A program made the translations under genes and the position numbers. Of a DNA stretch of 64,000 nt, positions 8,723 through 17,836 are shown one piece after another (positions within the stretch are counted from its first letter, which is position 1; the number at the start of each line of letters is the position of its first letter). Below the pieces are notes generated by a model, which was not told the DNA's origin, searched no databases, and saw only the letters and a program-made list of their open reading frames with translations. The stretch is from JBBATK01 sp040398805 (GTDB taxonomy: Bacteria; Bacteroidota; Ignavibacteria; Kapaibacteriales; NICIL-2). Where the stretch lies: contig JBBATK010000009.1 of assembly GCA_040398805.1 (NCBI GenBank), forward strand, positions 1 through 64,000. The letters are read 5' to 3'.

Positions 8723-10054
8723 TTACTTTGCGCGACGGAATTTCGTGCGGTACTTCTCGGCCAAACGGGTGTGGCGGTTCTGCAGGGAGATCTCCCGACC
8801 CTGCACGAAGGCCATGTCCAGGTGATTGGTACGACCGTCCAGGGCGTTGCCCGTACTCACGAACAGCGTGGCGTCCTTGCCTACCTCCAGCGACCCCACA
8901 CGGGTATCCACGCCGAACATCCGGGCAGGCGCCAGGGTGAGCGCCTTGAGCGCTTCGGCTTCGGGCAATCCGAAGGCAACGGCCGATCCGGCATTGAACG
9001 GCAGATTGCGTTGCTGCCAGCTACCGTTGTCGGTGAACGCGAACGAGATGCCCGCCTCGTGGAGAAGTTTCGGAAGCACATACGTCTTGTCGTACCCCTC
9101 GTTTTCCCGAGACGGTAAGCCGTGGATGCGTGCCACGATCACGGGGTAGCCCGATGCGCGGATCTCCTTGAGGCAATACGACGCATCCTGACATCCCACA
9201 AGAATGGCATTGAGGGCGAAGTGCTTGGCGAAATCGATGGCGCCGAGGATCTGCTTCATTTCACCGCACTCGATCATCACGGGCAGGTTCTTCTCGAACA
9301 CCGCACGCATGGCCTCCAGGCGGATATCACGGTCGTTATCCGCAAGCCCGTTACGCGCCGCCAACGAATAGGAACGCGCCTTGGCGAAATAATCATACAG
9401 CTGCTTGACGTTCTTCTCGATGTCCGTGCGCTGTTGGTCCTGCGAGCGGGACATACCCGGGGCGCTGTACGTGGACATGTTCGGAAAGTCCACCACCATG
9501 GCCGAATGCAGTTTCAAACCGCAATCCTCCTTGGTCCAACCGTCCAGCATCATGAGCGCTGCCGTTCCACTCACCACGCCACCTTGGGGTACGCTGTTGG
9601 CGATGAGCATACCGTTGGAACGCACGGTAGGAAGCAACTCGGAATCGGGATTGTAGGCGATTTCCGCACGAGCGTTGGGATTGAACAAGCCGGACTCGGT
9701 CATGTCGCGGGTAGGACGTGCCGCATCGATCTCCGTGAGCCCGAGCGTGGTGCTCGGCGCGATGAACGAGGGATACACGCTCGCACCTTTGCAGTCACGC
9801 ACCTCCGCACCCGCAGGAATACTCGCCGTGCGTCCAACCGCCGTGATCACCCCCTTATCGAAGACCACCGTGGCACTGTCCATCACGCCATTCGCGATGG
9901 TGTACACGCGCGCATTCGTCAGTGCGATGGGCTTCTTCTGCTTGTCGCCGGGAATCTCCTGATGGGCGCGGGAAACCGTCGGCCATACTGCAAGCGAAGC
10001 GAGCAGAAGGAACAAACGGATGGATGCCGTGCGGTGTGACGATGTCGGGTTCAT
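8723..10054 (-). CDS. Secreted amidohydrolase-like protein lacking the HxH metal motif
   Basis: A 443-residue exported protein of the amidohydrolase superfamily. The signal peptide (about residues 1-30, ending near VSRAHQ) is followed by the N-terminal composite domain (LTNARVYTIANGVMDSATVVF), a barrel and the C-terminal LEVGKDATLFV-type strand. Where active members have the metal-binding HxH after the PGFID-like strand, this protein reads VYPSFIAPSTTLGLTEIDA, with no HxH. A late Asp (AFTDNG) is kept. It may be inactive or bind metal differently; binding or structural roles are possible. ATG at 10054 is chosen for the GGAGG ribosome-binding site 6 nt upstream and the signal peptide that follows. 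A near-consensus TATTTTG box lies at 10079-10085. Confidence 0.8.
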   Translation of the reverse strand: MNPTSSHRTASIRLFLLLASLAVWPTVSRAHQEIPGDKQKKPIALTNARVYTIANGVMDSATVVFDKGVITAVGRTASIPAGAEVRDCKGASVYPSFIAPSTTLGLTEIDAARPTRDMTESGLFNPNARAEIAYNPDSELLPTVRSNGMLIANSVPQGGVVSGTAALMMLDGWTKEDCGLKLHSAMVVDFPNMSTYSAPGMSRSQDQQRTDIEKNVKQLYDYFAKARSYSLAARNGLADNDRDIRLEAMRAVFEKNLPVMIECGEMKQILGAIDFAKHFALNAILVGCQDASYCLKEIRASGYPVIVARIHGLPSRENEGYDKTYVLPKLLHEAGISFAFTDNGSWQQRNLPFNAGSAVAFGLPEAEALKALTLAPARMFGVDTRVGSLEVGKDATLFVSTGNALDGRTNHLDMAFVQGREISLQNRHTRLAEKYRTKFRRAK

Positions 10055-10210
10055 GTATCCTCCAAAAATTCGGTCCGCCAAAATACGAGGTTTGCGCTTC
10101 GCCAACGCTGTCGTCCGCCGTACCGATTCCACAATAAAGTGACCGTTCATTCCTCTTTGACGCTTTACTGTCCGCACGCCGTTGCGCCGTCTCACTATCC
10201 GCATCTCGAC

Positions 10211-12493
10211 ATGGTCCCTCTGTACCGATTTCCGCAAGCAATCCGTCTCGTTCTCCTGGCTCTCGTCGCCACGCTCCTTGGCACGACCGTCAGCATGACC
10301 GCGCAGTCGCAAACCGCGCCGGCACAACCGGCGGAGGGTCAGCAGGCGCAGAGCCGACCGACGACNNNNNNNNNNNNNNNNNNNNNNNNNNNNNNNNNNN
10401 NNNNNNNNNNNNNNNNNNNNNNNNNNNNNNNNNNNNNNNNNNNNNNNNNNNNNNNNNNNNNNNNNGCGTCGGGCGAGGGCGTGACGGTCAATCGTTCGTT
10501 ATCATCGGAAGAGATACGTCGCGCTCCGGGCGTACAGGAGGATGTGATCCGCGCCGTGGCGTTGCTGCCCGGTGTGGGTGTGACGCAGGCGGGACGCAAC
10601 GACCTGGTCGTACGCGGCGGTGCACCGTTCGAGAACCTCTTCGTCGTCGACAACATCGAAGTGCCGAACATCAATCACTTCGGTTCACAGGGGTCGTCGG
10701 GCGGACCCCTCACCCTCGTCAACATCGGCTTCGTCCGCGCCGTCCAGTTCAGCGCCGGCGGCTTCGGTGCACGCTACGGCAACCGCGTGTCGTCGTACAC
10801 GAACATCTCCCTGCGCGACGGCAATGACGAACGCTTCGCGGGCGATGCGAACTTCTCCGCCACGGGTTTCGGATTGATCCTCGAAGGTCCCATCGGCGAG
10901 AACGCCACCTTCCTCTTCAACATCCGTCGTTCCTTCCTCGATATCCTTTTCAAGGCCTTGGGACAGAGCTTCATTCCCGATTATTGGGATATGACCTTCA
11001 AGACCACGGTGAAGCTGGACGACAAGAACTCGCTTTCGTTCCTCACGCTCGGCGCACTCGATAAAGTGAGTGTGAACAACGATTCCTTGGAAGGACGTTA
11101 TCGCAACAGTCTCGTGGCCTTTACTGATCAGGACCAGTACTTCTCGGGTCTGACATGGAAGCATCTCTTCACGGACGGATTCTTCACGCTCACGCTGGGT
11201 CGCACCTACTCCGCTTTCTCGTCGCGTCAGCAGGACTCCACGCTGAAGACCTTGTTCGCGAACACCTCTGAAGAAGGAACGAACTCCTTGAACCTTCACG
11301 GATCCTATCAATTGTCGCGCACGTCGGAGCTGAACTTCGGTTCGGTGACCTCGTATGCATCGCGCTTGAAGTACAACGTGAACATCCCCGGCTTCCTGCG
11401 TCGCGACGACAACGGCGTGCCCACGCCGCTTGTGGTCGATACCTCCTTCACCGGACTCACTACGGGCGCGTATGTATCCGTGCGCAACGAGTTCATGGAC
11501 GTGTATTCCGCGACGCTGGGAATGCGCGCCGATTATTATGCCTTCCTCGACAACGCCCTTGTCCTTTCGCCGCGCTTGACGCTCTCGCGCACGCTTGGCG
11601 AACGCACGCGCATCGAGCTCAATGCGGGACGGTACTATCAGGCACCGTCGTTCATCTGGCTTATCGGTGATGCATCGAACGCGAAGTCCCTCAAGCCCAT
11701 CCGCGCCGATCAAGTGGTGCTGGGCGTGGAGCATCGCATCACCGACGACATCCGCATTCAGGTGGAAGGTTTTTACAAGTGGTACGCGGATTATCCCTCC
11801 CGCATGTTCCGTCCGCAAGCCGTGCTCTCCCCTTCGGGTTTCGAGGATGTCACGTCGGACATTCCCTTCGGCCTCGAGCCGCTCTCCAGCGTGGGAACCG
11901 GTGTGGCGCGCGGCGTGGAGTTGTTCGTGCAAAAGAAGCTCGGCGAGATTCCGCTGTTCGGCTTGATCAGCTTGACCATGCAGCAATCGAACTTCACGGG
12001 TCTGGACGGCACCAGCCGACCCAGCCCCTTCGACTCCCGCTTCATCTTCAACGTGGCGGCGGGATACCGCATCGGCAACGTATGGGAGCTCAGCGCGAAA
12101 TTCCGTCTGGCCCAAGGTCTGCCCACGACACCTTTCGTGACGAGCGGACCCACCGCAGGCAGTCTGGATTTCTCCCGGTACAACGAAGGCGAGCGTCTGC
12201 CCACCTTCCACGCCATGGACATCCGCATCGACCGTCGTTGGTCCTTCCAAGCCTGGCAGCTCATCACCTATATCGACGTGCAGAACGTGTACGGCAGGAA
12301 GAACATCACCCAACTGCGCTGGGATCCCCGCACGCAGGACATCGCCAAGCCCCTCGGCGTGGCGGTGATNNNNNNNNNNNNNNNNNNNNNNNNNNNNNNN
12401 NNNNNNNNNNNNNNNNNNNNNNNNNNNNNNNNNNNNNNNNNNNNNNNNNNNNNNNNNNNNNNNNNNNNNATAGGATTGAACGTGCTGTTTTAA
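10211..12493 (+). CDS. TonB-dependent receptor, interrupted by two assembly gaps
   Basis: An outer-membrane receptor that takes up a substrate with energy from TonB. It has a signal peptide (about residues 1-38) and a Gln/Pro/Ala-rich segment before the first gap. A plug domain follows it (EEIRRAPG, DVIRAVALLPGV, DLVVRGGAPFENLFVVDNIE). A long beta-barrel region ends in the C-terminal motif GLNVLF, with the terminal aromatic residue expected of an outer-membrane barrel. The gap at 10366-10465 removes the region where a carboxypeptidase-regulatory-like domain would normally sit; the other is about 10 codons before the end. Frame agreement across the gaps is not evidence of length, since 100 N is a placeholder. 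ATG at 10211 fits the signal peptide. Substrate unknown. Confidence 0.85.
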   Translation: MVPLYRFPQAIRLVLLALVATLLGTTVSMTAQSQTAPAQPAEGQQAQSRPTXXXXXXXXXXXXXXXXXXXXXXXXXXXXXXXXXXASGEGVTVNRSLSSEEIRRAPGVQEDVIRAVALLPGVGVTQAGRNDLVVRGGAPFENLFVVDNIEVPNINHFGSQGSSGGPLTLVNIGFVRAVQFSAGGFGARYGNRVSSYTNISLRDGNDERFAGDANFSATGFGLILEGPIGENATFLFNIRRSFLDILFKALGQSFIPDYWDMTFKTTVKLDDKNSLSFLTLGALDKVSVNNDSLEGRYRNSLVAFTDQDQYFSGLTWKHLFTDGFFTLTLGRTYSAFSSRQQDSTLKTLFANTSEEGTNSLNLHGSYQLSRTSELNFGSVTSYASRLKYNVNIPGFLRRDDNGVPTPLVVDTSFTGLTTGAYVSVRNEFMDVYSATLGMRADYYAFLDNALVLSPRLTLSRTLGERTRIELNAGRYYQAPSFIWLIGDASNAKSLKPIRADQVVLGVEHRITDDIRIQVEGFYKWYADYPSRMFRPQAVLSPSGFEDVTSDIPFGLEPLSSVGTGVARGVELFVQKKLGEIPLFGLISLTMQQSNFTGLDGTSRPSPFDSRFIFNVAAGYRIGNVWELSAKFRLAQGLPTTPFVTSGPTAGSLDFSRYNEGERLPTFHAMDIRIDRRWSFQAWQLITYIDVQNVYGRKNITQLRWDPRTQDIAKPLGVAVXXXXXXXXXXXXXXXXXXXXXXXXXXXXXXXXXXIGLNVLF
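10366..10465. other. Assembly gap (100 N) within the TonB receptor gene
   Basis: Exactly 100 N, the usual placeholder for a gap of unknown size. It falls between the signal peptide and the plug domain. Confidence 0.98.
12370..12469. other. Assembly gap (100 N) near the 3' end of the TonB receptor gene
   Basis: A second run of exactly 100 N. Together with the first it isolates a contig of only about 1.9 kb (10466-12369), so order and orientation rest on scaffolding, supported here by both flanks fitting one receptor gene. Confidence 0.98.
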
Positions 12494-12544
12494 TGGTGGC
12501 AAGGTCGCGCGACACCATGCGACGTAGAGGTACAAGAAAAACAA

Positions 12545-12575
12545 AAAGCCCGACTACTGATCATGGTCGGGCTTT
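12545..12575. terminator. Bidirectional terminator between TonB receptor and gdhA
   Basis: A perfect 10-bp stem AAAGCCCGAC / GTCGGGCTTT with an 11-nt loop. The minus strand continues into a strong U-rich tract (CTTTTTGTTTTTC), making it a good terminator for gdhA. The plus strand has a weaker tract that can still end the receptor transcript. Confidence 0.8.
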
Positions 12576-12640
12576 CGTGTTTCGTGTCTTCTCTCGGCTC
12601 AATATCATGATGCCGCGAGTGGCGTCTGTAATCGTTATCC

Positions 12641-14083
12641 TTACGGGAAGATACCCAGCGAGGAGTATGAAGTCGCGATCTTGTCGATGGCGGAGATGAA
12701 GGCCGCGGTGCGCATGTCATGTACCTTCTTGTGGCTGCCCCATACGTCCATGATCTCGTGATAGGAACCCACCATGGTATCTTCCAATCCCGAATTCACG
12801 AGGTCCTCTTCATCAGCGCCGCGCTCGATGAGCTTCTTCTCCGCTGCGGTAAGGGATTGACCCGTAAGGCGCTCCACCGCTTGCATGATCTGCGAATTGG
12901 AGTTCTCCTCGAAGCGCTTGTCCATCCGACCGAAGCGCACGTGGGAGAGGTTCTTCAGCCACTCGAAGTAGCTTACCACCACACCACCGGCGTTGAGATA
13001 CATGTCGGGTAGGACAAGGATGCCCTTCTTGATGATGATCTCTTCGGCATCGGCCGTGATGGGTCCGTTGGCGCCTTCGGCGATGATCTTCGCCTTGATG
13101 CCTGCGGCATTACCCGCGTGGATCTGCGATTCCAGTGCCGAGGGCACGAGAATGTCGCACGCATGCTCCAATACGGAGTTACCGTTCTTGATGGTCTTGC
13201 CGCCGGGGAAGTTCGTGATGCTGCCCGTGGCGCGACGATGCGCGTCGAGCGCCATGACGTCGATACCCTTCGGGTTCACCACCGCTCCGTCCCACTCGAT
13301 GATTCCTACGATAACAGCGCCGCCCTCTTGAAGGAATTTCGCCGCGTGGAAACCGACATTACCGAAACCTTGGACGATGGCTGTTTTGCCGGACATGCCC
13401 ACGCTCATGCCGAGTTTCTTCATGAGGGAGGTGTCGTTCACCGCTTCGCGCACACCGAAGAACACGCCGCGTCCCGTGGCTTCCGTACGACCGCGTACGC
13501 CGCCTTGGGAGACGGGCTTACCGGTCACGCAACCGAGGGCATTGATGTCGTTCGGCTTGTAGGATTGATAGGTATCGGCGATCCATGCCATTTCGCGCGG
13601 ACCTGAACCGTAGTCGGGAGCGGGGACGTCCACCGCGGCACCGATGCAGTTCTTGTGGATGAGTTCCACCGTGTAGCGGCGCGTGATGCGCTCAAGTTCT
13701 TCGACGGTAACGGATTTGGGGTTGATCTTGATGGCACCTTTGCCGCCGCCGAAGGGCACGTTCACCACCGCACACTTGTAGGTCATGAGCGAGGCGAGTG
13801 CGATCACTTCGTCGGCATCGGCATCCTCGCTGTAACGGATACCGCCCTTGCAGGGAAGCTTGTGGTGCGAGTGCTCCGCGCGCCATGCGCTGATCACCTT
13901 GATTTCTCCGTTGATACGGGCAGGAAACTTCACTTCGAGCACCGTGTTGCAACTGCGGATCTGCTCAAGAATGCCCGTGGTATGCTTGAGGTGAACCGCC
14001 GCTTTGTCGAAATACCTGTTGACCGATTGATTGAAGCCTGCACCGAGACTATGGTGAGATGCAGCTCCTGCCTTCTTTGCCAT
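12641..14083 (-). CDS. gdhA: Glutamate dehydrogenase (Glu/Leu/Phe/Val family)
   Basis: Interconverts glutamate and 2-oxoglutarate plus ammonium, linking nitrogen and central carbon metabolism. The 480-residue protein has the N-terminal substrate domain with catalytic Lys in the KGGIRYSED region and the PAPDYGS segment carrying the proton-relay Asp. Its C-terminal Rossmann domain has the nucleotide motif GFGNVG, then AEGANGP and the family-typical ending. It is slightly longer than hexameric bacterial GDHs, at both N-terminus and interior. Coenzyme preference is not certain. ATG at 14083 has a GAGAGG ribosome-binding site 7 nt upstream. A TATTTTTG promoter box is 69 nt before it, and a bidirectional terminator lies 66 bp after the stop. 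Divergent from ispD. Confidence 0.92.
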   Translation of the reverse strand: MAKKAGAASHHSLGAGFNQSVNRYFDKAAVHLKHTTGILEQIRSCNTVLEVKFPARINGEIKVISAWRAEHSHHKLPCKGGIRYSEDADADEVIALASLMTYKCAVVNVPFGGGKGAIKINPKSVTVEELERITRRYTVELIHKNCIGAAVDVPAPDYGSGPREMAWIADTYQSYKPNDINALGCVTGKPVSQGGVRGRTEATGRGVFFGVREAVNDTSLMKKLGMSVGMSGKTAIVQGFGNVGFHAAKFLQEGGAVIVGIIEWDGAVVNPKGIDVMALDAHRRATGSITNFPGGKTIKNGNSVLEHACDILVPSALESQIHAGNAAGIKAKIIAEGANGPITADAEEIIIKKGILVLPDMYLNAGGVVVSYFEWLKNLSHVRFGRMDKRFEENSNSQIMQAVERLTGQSLTAAEKKLIERGADEEDLVNSGLEDTMVGSYHEIMDVWGSHKKVHDMRTAAFISAIDKIATSYSSLGIFP

Positions 14084-14152
14084 ACAATACCTCTCGTTGG
14101 ATGAGTAAATCTTCTGTGCAGGTCGCGACCCGGACCCGCGCAAAAACGTCCG

Positions 14153-14160
14153 CAAAAATA
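14153..14160 (-). promoter_or_regulatory. -7 box TATTTTTG upstream of gdhA
   Basis: Exact TAnnTTTG match on the minus strand, 69 nt before the gdhA ATG, in the short divergent region shared with ispD. Confidence 0.55.
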
Positions 14161-14215
14161 GGAAAGAATGCCCGCGTTGCGGTCCCCGTTGGCCGCTCAC
14201 CGTGTATTTTGTTGC

Positions 14216-14908
14216 ATGTCTGTAGCCGTCATCATCCCCGCGGGAGGAAGCGGGACGCGCTTCGGCGGCGAACTGCCCAAACAGTTCCTGGCCCTGCGCT
14301 CCACCCCCATCCTTGTCCGCACCGTTTCCCTCTTCGCCTCGCACCCCGCGGTGCAGGCCATCGTCGTTGCCGTCAACGCCGAGATGCGCACCATGGCCGA
14401 GGACCTGCTTGAAGACTTCTTCCCGCGCCGTTGCATCGTGTGCGATGGCGGTTCGGAGCGACAGTATTCCATCGAGAACGCCCTTCAGCATCCCGCGCTT
14501 GCGCCGGCGGAGGTCGTGCTCGTGCACGATGCCGTCCGTCCATTCGCATCATCCGCGCTCGTCGATGCGCTCATCAGCGAGGCACGGGTGCACGGTGCGG
14601 CGGTGCCCGGACTCGTCCCCGCCGATACGATGAAGCAGGTATCGGATGAAGGATTCGTCCTCCGTACCATTCCACGCAACGACCTGCGCATCATCCAGAC
14701 GCCGCAGGCCTTCACCATACAGGTGCTGCGCGACGCCTATGCCAAAGCCCGCAGGAACAACCTGCTCGGCACCGACGATGCCTCCATCGTGGAAGCGGCC
14801 GGTCATGCGGTGAAAGTGATACCCGGCGAAGAGGACAACTTCAAGATCACCACGAAGAGCGATTGGGAAAGGGCCGAGCGGGTGATCGACGCGCGCATGA
14901 AGGACTGA
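14216..14908 (+). CDS. ispD: 2-C-methyl-D-erythritol 4-phosphate cytidylyltransferase
   Basis: Third step of the MEP isoprenoid pathway: couples CTP to methylerythritol phosphate. The 230-residue protein has the nucleotide-binding motif PAGGSGTRFG with PKQF following, as in all IspD proteins. The VHDAVRPF block contacts the substrate, and TPQAF and TDDASIVE occur near the C-terminal end. No fused IspF domain is present. The ATG at 14216 is chosen because the Rossmann strand starts at once; the frame is open further upstream. A TATTTTG sequence at 14204-14210 would place transcription start close to this ATG, giving a very short leader. Confidence 0.93.
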   Translation: MSVAVIIPAGGSGTRFGGELPKQFLALRSTPILVRTVSLFASHPAVQAIVVAVNAEMRTMAEDLLEDFFPRRCIVCDGGSERQYSIENALQHPALAPAEVVLVHDAVRPFASSALVDALISEARVHGAAVPGLVPADTMKQVSDEGFVLRTIPRNDLRIIQTPQAFTIQVLRDAYAKARRNNLLGTDDASIVEAAGHAVKVIPGEEDNFKITTKSDWERAERVIDARMKD

Positions 14909-14933
14909 ACTTGGCTGAGCGTGGCATTGGACC

Positions 14934-14941
14934 TATGTTTG
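14934..14941 (+). promoter_or_regulatory. -7 box TATGTTTG upstream of miaB
   Basis: Exact TAnnTTTG match 34 nt before the miaB ATG. A TTGG sequence at 14911-14914, 19 nt upstream, is a plausible -33 element. This suggests miaB has its own promoter despite following ispD. Confidence 0.65.
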
Positions 14942-14975
14942 CAGTCATTCCTCCGACTCATTACCGTTTTCGTTC

Positions 14976-16373
14976 ATGACCTCGCTGACCTTACCCATAA
15001 TCGATAGCACCGTCTCCGCCCCTGCTTCCGCCGAACAGAATCTCGGTCGTAAACTCTACGTGGAAACCTACGGTTGCCAGATGAACGTGAGCGATTCGGA
15101 GATCGTCGCGGGTGTGATGAACAAGCACGGCTACGAGGCCACCGACGTTCCCGACAACGCCGACGTCATCCTGCTCAACACCTGCGCCATTCGTGACAAT
15201 GCCGAGAAGAAGATCCACGAGCGGCTGAAGCATCTTCGCTACTACAAGAAACGCAACCGCGACCTCGTCGTCGGTGTGCTCGGCTGCATGGCCGAGCGTC
15301 TGCGCGGAAGTCTGCTCGGCGAGAGCGACATGGTGGATCTGGTCGTCGGACCCGACGAATACCGTCGCGTGCCCGAACTCGTCGAGAACGCCCTCTCCGG
15401 CACCCAGGGCATCGCCGTGAAACTCTCCAAAGTGGAGACCTACGACGATATCATCCCCCTGCGCACCGAAGGCGTGAGCGCTTGGGTGTCCATCATGCGC
15501 GGCTGCGACAAATTCTGCTCCTTCTGCGTGGTGCCCTTCACCCGCGGACGCGAGCGTTCACGCGCCCTTCAGGGCATCGTGGATGAGGTGCGTCAGTTAT
15601 GGGATCAAGGATTCAAAGAGGTCACCCTGCTCGGACAGAACGTGAACTCCTATCTGGATGAAGAGCACAACCTCGACTTCGCCGATCTTCTCGATGCCTG
15701 CGCCCGCGCCGTGCCGCGCATGCGCATCCGCTACACCACGTCGCATCCGTACGACATGAGCGACAAGCTCATCGCCACGATGGCGGCGCACAGGAACATC
15801 TGCAAGTACATCCACCTGCCCGTGCAAAGCGGCAGCGACCGCGTGCTGCAGCTCATGAACCGTCATTATACGGTGGAGCATTATCTGGAACGTATCGCCG
15901 CCATCAAGAAGGCCATGCCCGACTGCGCGCTGAGTACGGACATCATCGTGGGATTCTGCACGGAAACGGAAGAGGAGCATGCCATGACCGTCGACCTCAT
16001 GCGCACAGTGCGCTACGAGGGCGCGTACATGTTCCACTACTCGGCGCGAGAGAACACGAAGGCGTGGAAGATGGGCGACGACATTCCGCACGACGTGAAG
16101 GTGCGTCGATTGAACGAGATCATCGAGATGCAGAACACCATCGCCAAAGAGATCAACGAGCAAGAGGTGGGTCGGGTGCACGAGATACTCCTGGAAGGAC
16201 CGGGACGAAAGCACGCCGACCAATGGCGCGGCCGCACGGACACGAACAAGACCGTCTTCGTCCCGCTCGCACCGACGGCGGAGTTCGTCATCGGCGACTT
16301 CATCAACGTGCGTATCGTGAGTACCACGAGCGCCTCCCTGATCGGCGAATACGTGGGTCCGGCGGAGGAATAG
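14976..16373 (+). CDS. miaB: tRNA-2-methylthio-N6-dimethylallyladenosine synthase MiaB
   Basis: A radical-SAM methylthiotransferase that adds the 2-methylthio group to i6A37 of tRNAs. The N-terminal UPF0004 domain holds three conserved cysteines (YGCQMN, LNTCAIR, LGCMAER) for one iron-sulfur cluster. The radical SAM CxxxCxxC motif appears as CDKFCSFC near residue 177. A C-terminal TRAM domain covers roughly the last 70 residues. Length (465 residues) is typical. The assignment to MiaB rather than RimO or MtaB rests on overall similarity of the N-terminal and TRAM regions. ATG at 14976 lies 34 nt after a promoter box; murA follows after 137 bp. Confidence 0.93.
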   Translation: MTSLTLPIIDSTVSAPASAEQNLGRKLYVETYGCQMNVSDSEIVAGVMNKHGYEATDVPDNADVILLNTCAIRDNAEKKIHERLKHLRYYKKRNRDLVVGVLGCMAERLRGSLLGESDMVDLVVGPDEYRRVPELVENALSGTQGIAVKLSKVETYDDIIPLRTEGVSAWVSIMRGCDKFCSFCVVPFTRGRERSRALQGIVDEVRQLWDQGFKEVTLLGQNVNSYLDEEHNLDFADLLDACARAVPRMRIRYTTSHPYDMSDKLIATMAAHRNICKYIHLPVQSGSDRVLQLMNRHYTVEHYLERIAAIKKAMPDCALSTDIIVGFCTETEEEHAMTVDLMRTVRYEGAYMFHYSARENTKAWKMGDDIPHDVKVRRLNEIIEMQNTIAKEINEQEVGRVHEILLEGPGRKHADQWRGRTDTNKTVFVPLAPTAEFVIGDFINVRIVSTTSASLIGEYVGPAEE

Positions 16374-16439
16374 TCTCGGCAGACCTCGCGCGTCTTCGCC
16401 TGTCACGGTCATTTCCCGCACTTCAACAGGTGCGCCGCG

Positions 16440-16447
16440 TATCTTTG
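16440..16447 (+). promoter_or_regulatory. -7 box TATCTTTG upstream of murA
   Basis: Exact TAnnTTTG match 63 nt before the murA ATG and after the miaB stop, indicating a separate promoter. No clear -33 element. Confidence 0.6.
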
Positions 16448-16510
16448 CACAACCGACTGCCGCAGGCACGGGATTCCTTTTTGAACCTCCACCTCAACGC
16501 CGTACAGCTC

Positions 16511-17773
16511 ATGGATAAATTCGTCATCGAAGGCGGTCACCGCCTAACCGGGAAGATCGCCGTCAGCGGATCGAAGAACGCCTTGCTTGCCTTGATCCCC
16601 GCCACCATCCTTGCCCCGGGAACGTATACCATTTTCAATTCCCCGAACCTGCGCGACGTATGGACGTTCACGCGGTTGTTCGGCAGCATGGGCGTGCACG
16701 CAGAGCTCAACAACAACGAACTCTTTCTCGATTCGCGGAACATCACGAGCTTCGAAGCGCCGTACGAACATGTGAAGAAGATGCGTGCGTCGATCTACGC
16801 GCTCGGACCCTTGGTGGCACGGTACGGTCAGGCGAAGATCTCCCTTCCCGGCGGCTGCGCGTTCGGTCCGCGTCCCGTGGACCTGCACCTGAAAGGCATG
16901 GAGAAACTCGGCGCGACCATCGATCTCGAAGCGGGATACATCAATGCGAAAGCGGATCGTTTGCATGGCGCGAAGATCCATTTCGACATCAGCTCCGTCG
17001 GTGCCACGGTGAACATCCTTCTCGCCGCATCGCTCGCCAAAGGAACCTCCATCCTCACGAATGCCGCCCTTGAGCCCGAAGTGACGGCGCTGGCGCGCAT
17101 GCTCGTGAAGATGGGTGCGAAGATCGACGGCATCGGCACGACGACGATGGAAGTACAAGGAGTCGATGAGTTGCGTCCGGTGGACGAAACGAACATCCCC
17201 GACCGCATCGAGGCCGCCACTTTCCTCATCGCCGCCGCCATGACCCGCGGCAAGATCACGATGACGAACGTGAATCCCTATCACATGACGCAAGTGCTCA
17301 GCTGCATGGAAGACGTTGGCTGTACGCTCGATGTGACGGGCGACACCATCGAACTCGAGATGAACGATGCACCGAAGCCCTCGCACATCAACACCGCTCC
17401 CTACCCCGGTTTCCCCACCGATGTGCAAGCTCAGTGGTCGGCATTCATGTGCTGCGCGCAGGGCGTGTCCCGCACGACGGATATCATCTACCCCACGCGC
17501 TTCGGATACGTTCCCGAAATGGCGCGCTTGGGAGCGCATATCGAGATGGTGGACAGCACGGCCATCATCACGGGCGGCAAAGCGTTGAAGGGCGCCACGG
17601 TGATGTCCAGCGACCTTCGTGCCAGTGCCAGCCTGGTGCTCGCGGCCCTTGTGGCCGAAGGCAAGACCGAGGTGCTGCGCGTGTATCACCTGGACCGCGG
17701 CTACGAGAAGATGGAGCAGCGCCTGACCGCGCTTGGAGCCCGCATCACCCGCATCGGCACGGACGATTACTGA
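16511..17773 (+). CDS. murA: UDP-N-acetylglucosamine 1-carboxyvinyltransferase
   Basis: First committed step of peptidoglycan synthesis: transfers enolpyruvate from PEP to UDP-GlcNAc. The 420-residue protein has the N-terminal GSKNALLALIPA element. The active-site loop LPGGCAFGPRPVD carries the catalytic Cys at about residue 116, so a fosfomycin-sensitive Cys form is expected. The C-terminal half repeats the inside-out alpha/beta fold. The frame is open upstream into the end of miaB, but the ATG at 16511 starts exactly at the conserved MDKFVIEGG N-terminus. A promoter box lies 63 nt before it. The EnvC-like gene follows 63 bp downstream. Confidence 0.95.
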   Translation: MDKFVIEGGHRLTGKIAVSGSKNALLALIPATILAPGTYTIFNSPNLRDVWTFTRLFGSMGVHAELNNNELFLDSRNITSFEAPYEHVKKMRASIYALGPLVARYGQAKISLPGGCAFGPRPVDLHLKGMEKLGATIDLEAGYINAKADRLHGAKIHFDISSVGATVNILLAASLAKGTSILTNAALEPEVTALARMLVKMGAKIDGIGTTTMEVQGVDELRPVDETNIPDRIEAATFLIAAAMTRGKITMTNVNPYHMTQVLSCMEDVGCTLDVTGDTIELEMNDAPKPSHINTAPYPGFPTDVQAQWSAFMCCAQGVSRTTDIIYPTRFGYVPEMARLGAHIEMVDSTAIITGGKALKGATVMSSDLRASASLVLAALVAEGKTEVLRVYHLDRGYEKMEQRLTALGARITRIGTDDY

Positions 17774-17836
17774 ACCGCGAATCAAGGAAACGCCGGCGGT
17801 GCTCTACTCTTCGGAAACGGTCGGTCTCACGACGCT

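Noticed and set aside
10685..12544. Long minus-strand ORF (619 codons) opposite the TonB receptor
   Set aside because: Antisense frame across an assembly gap with no recognisable domain; the plus-strand receptor has signal peptide, plug and barrel end.
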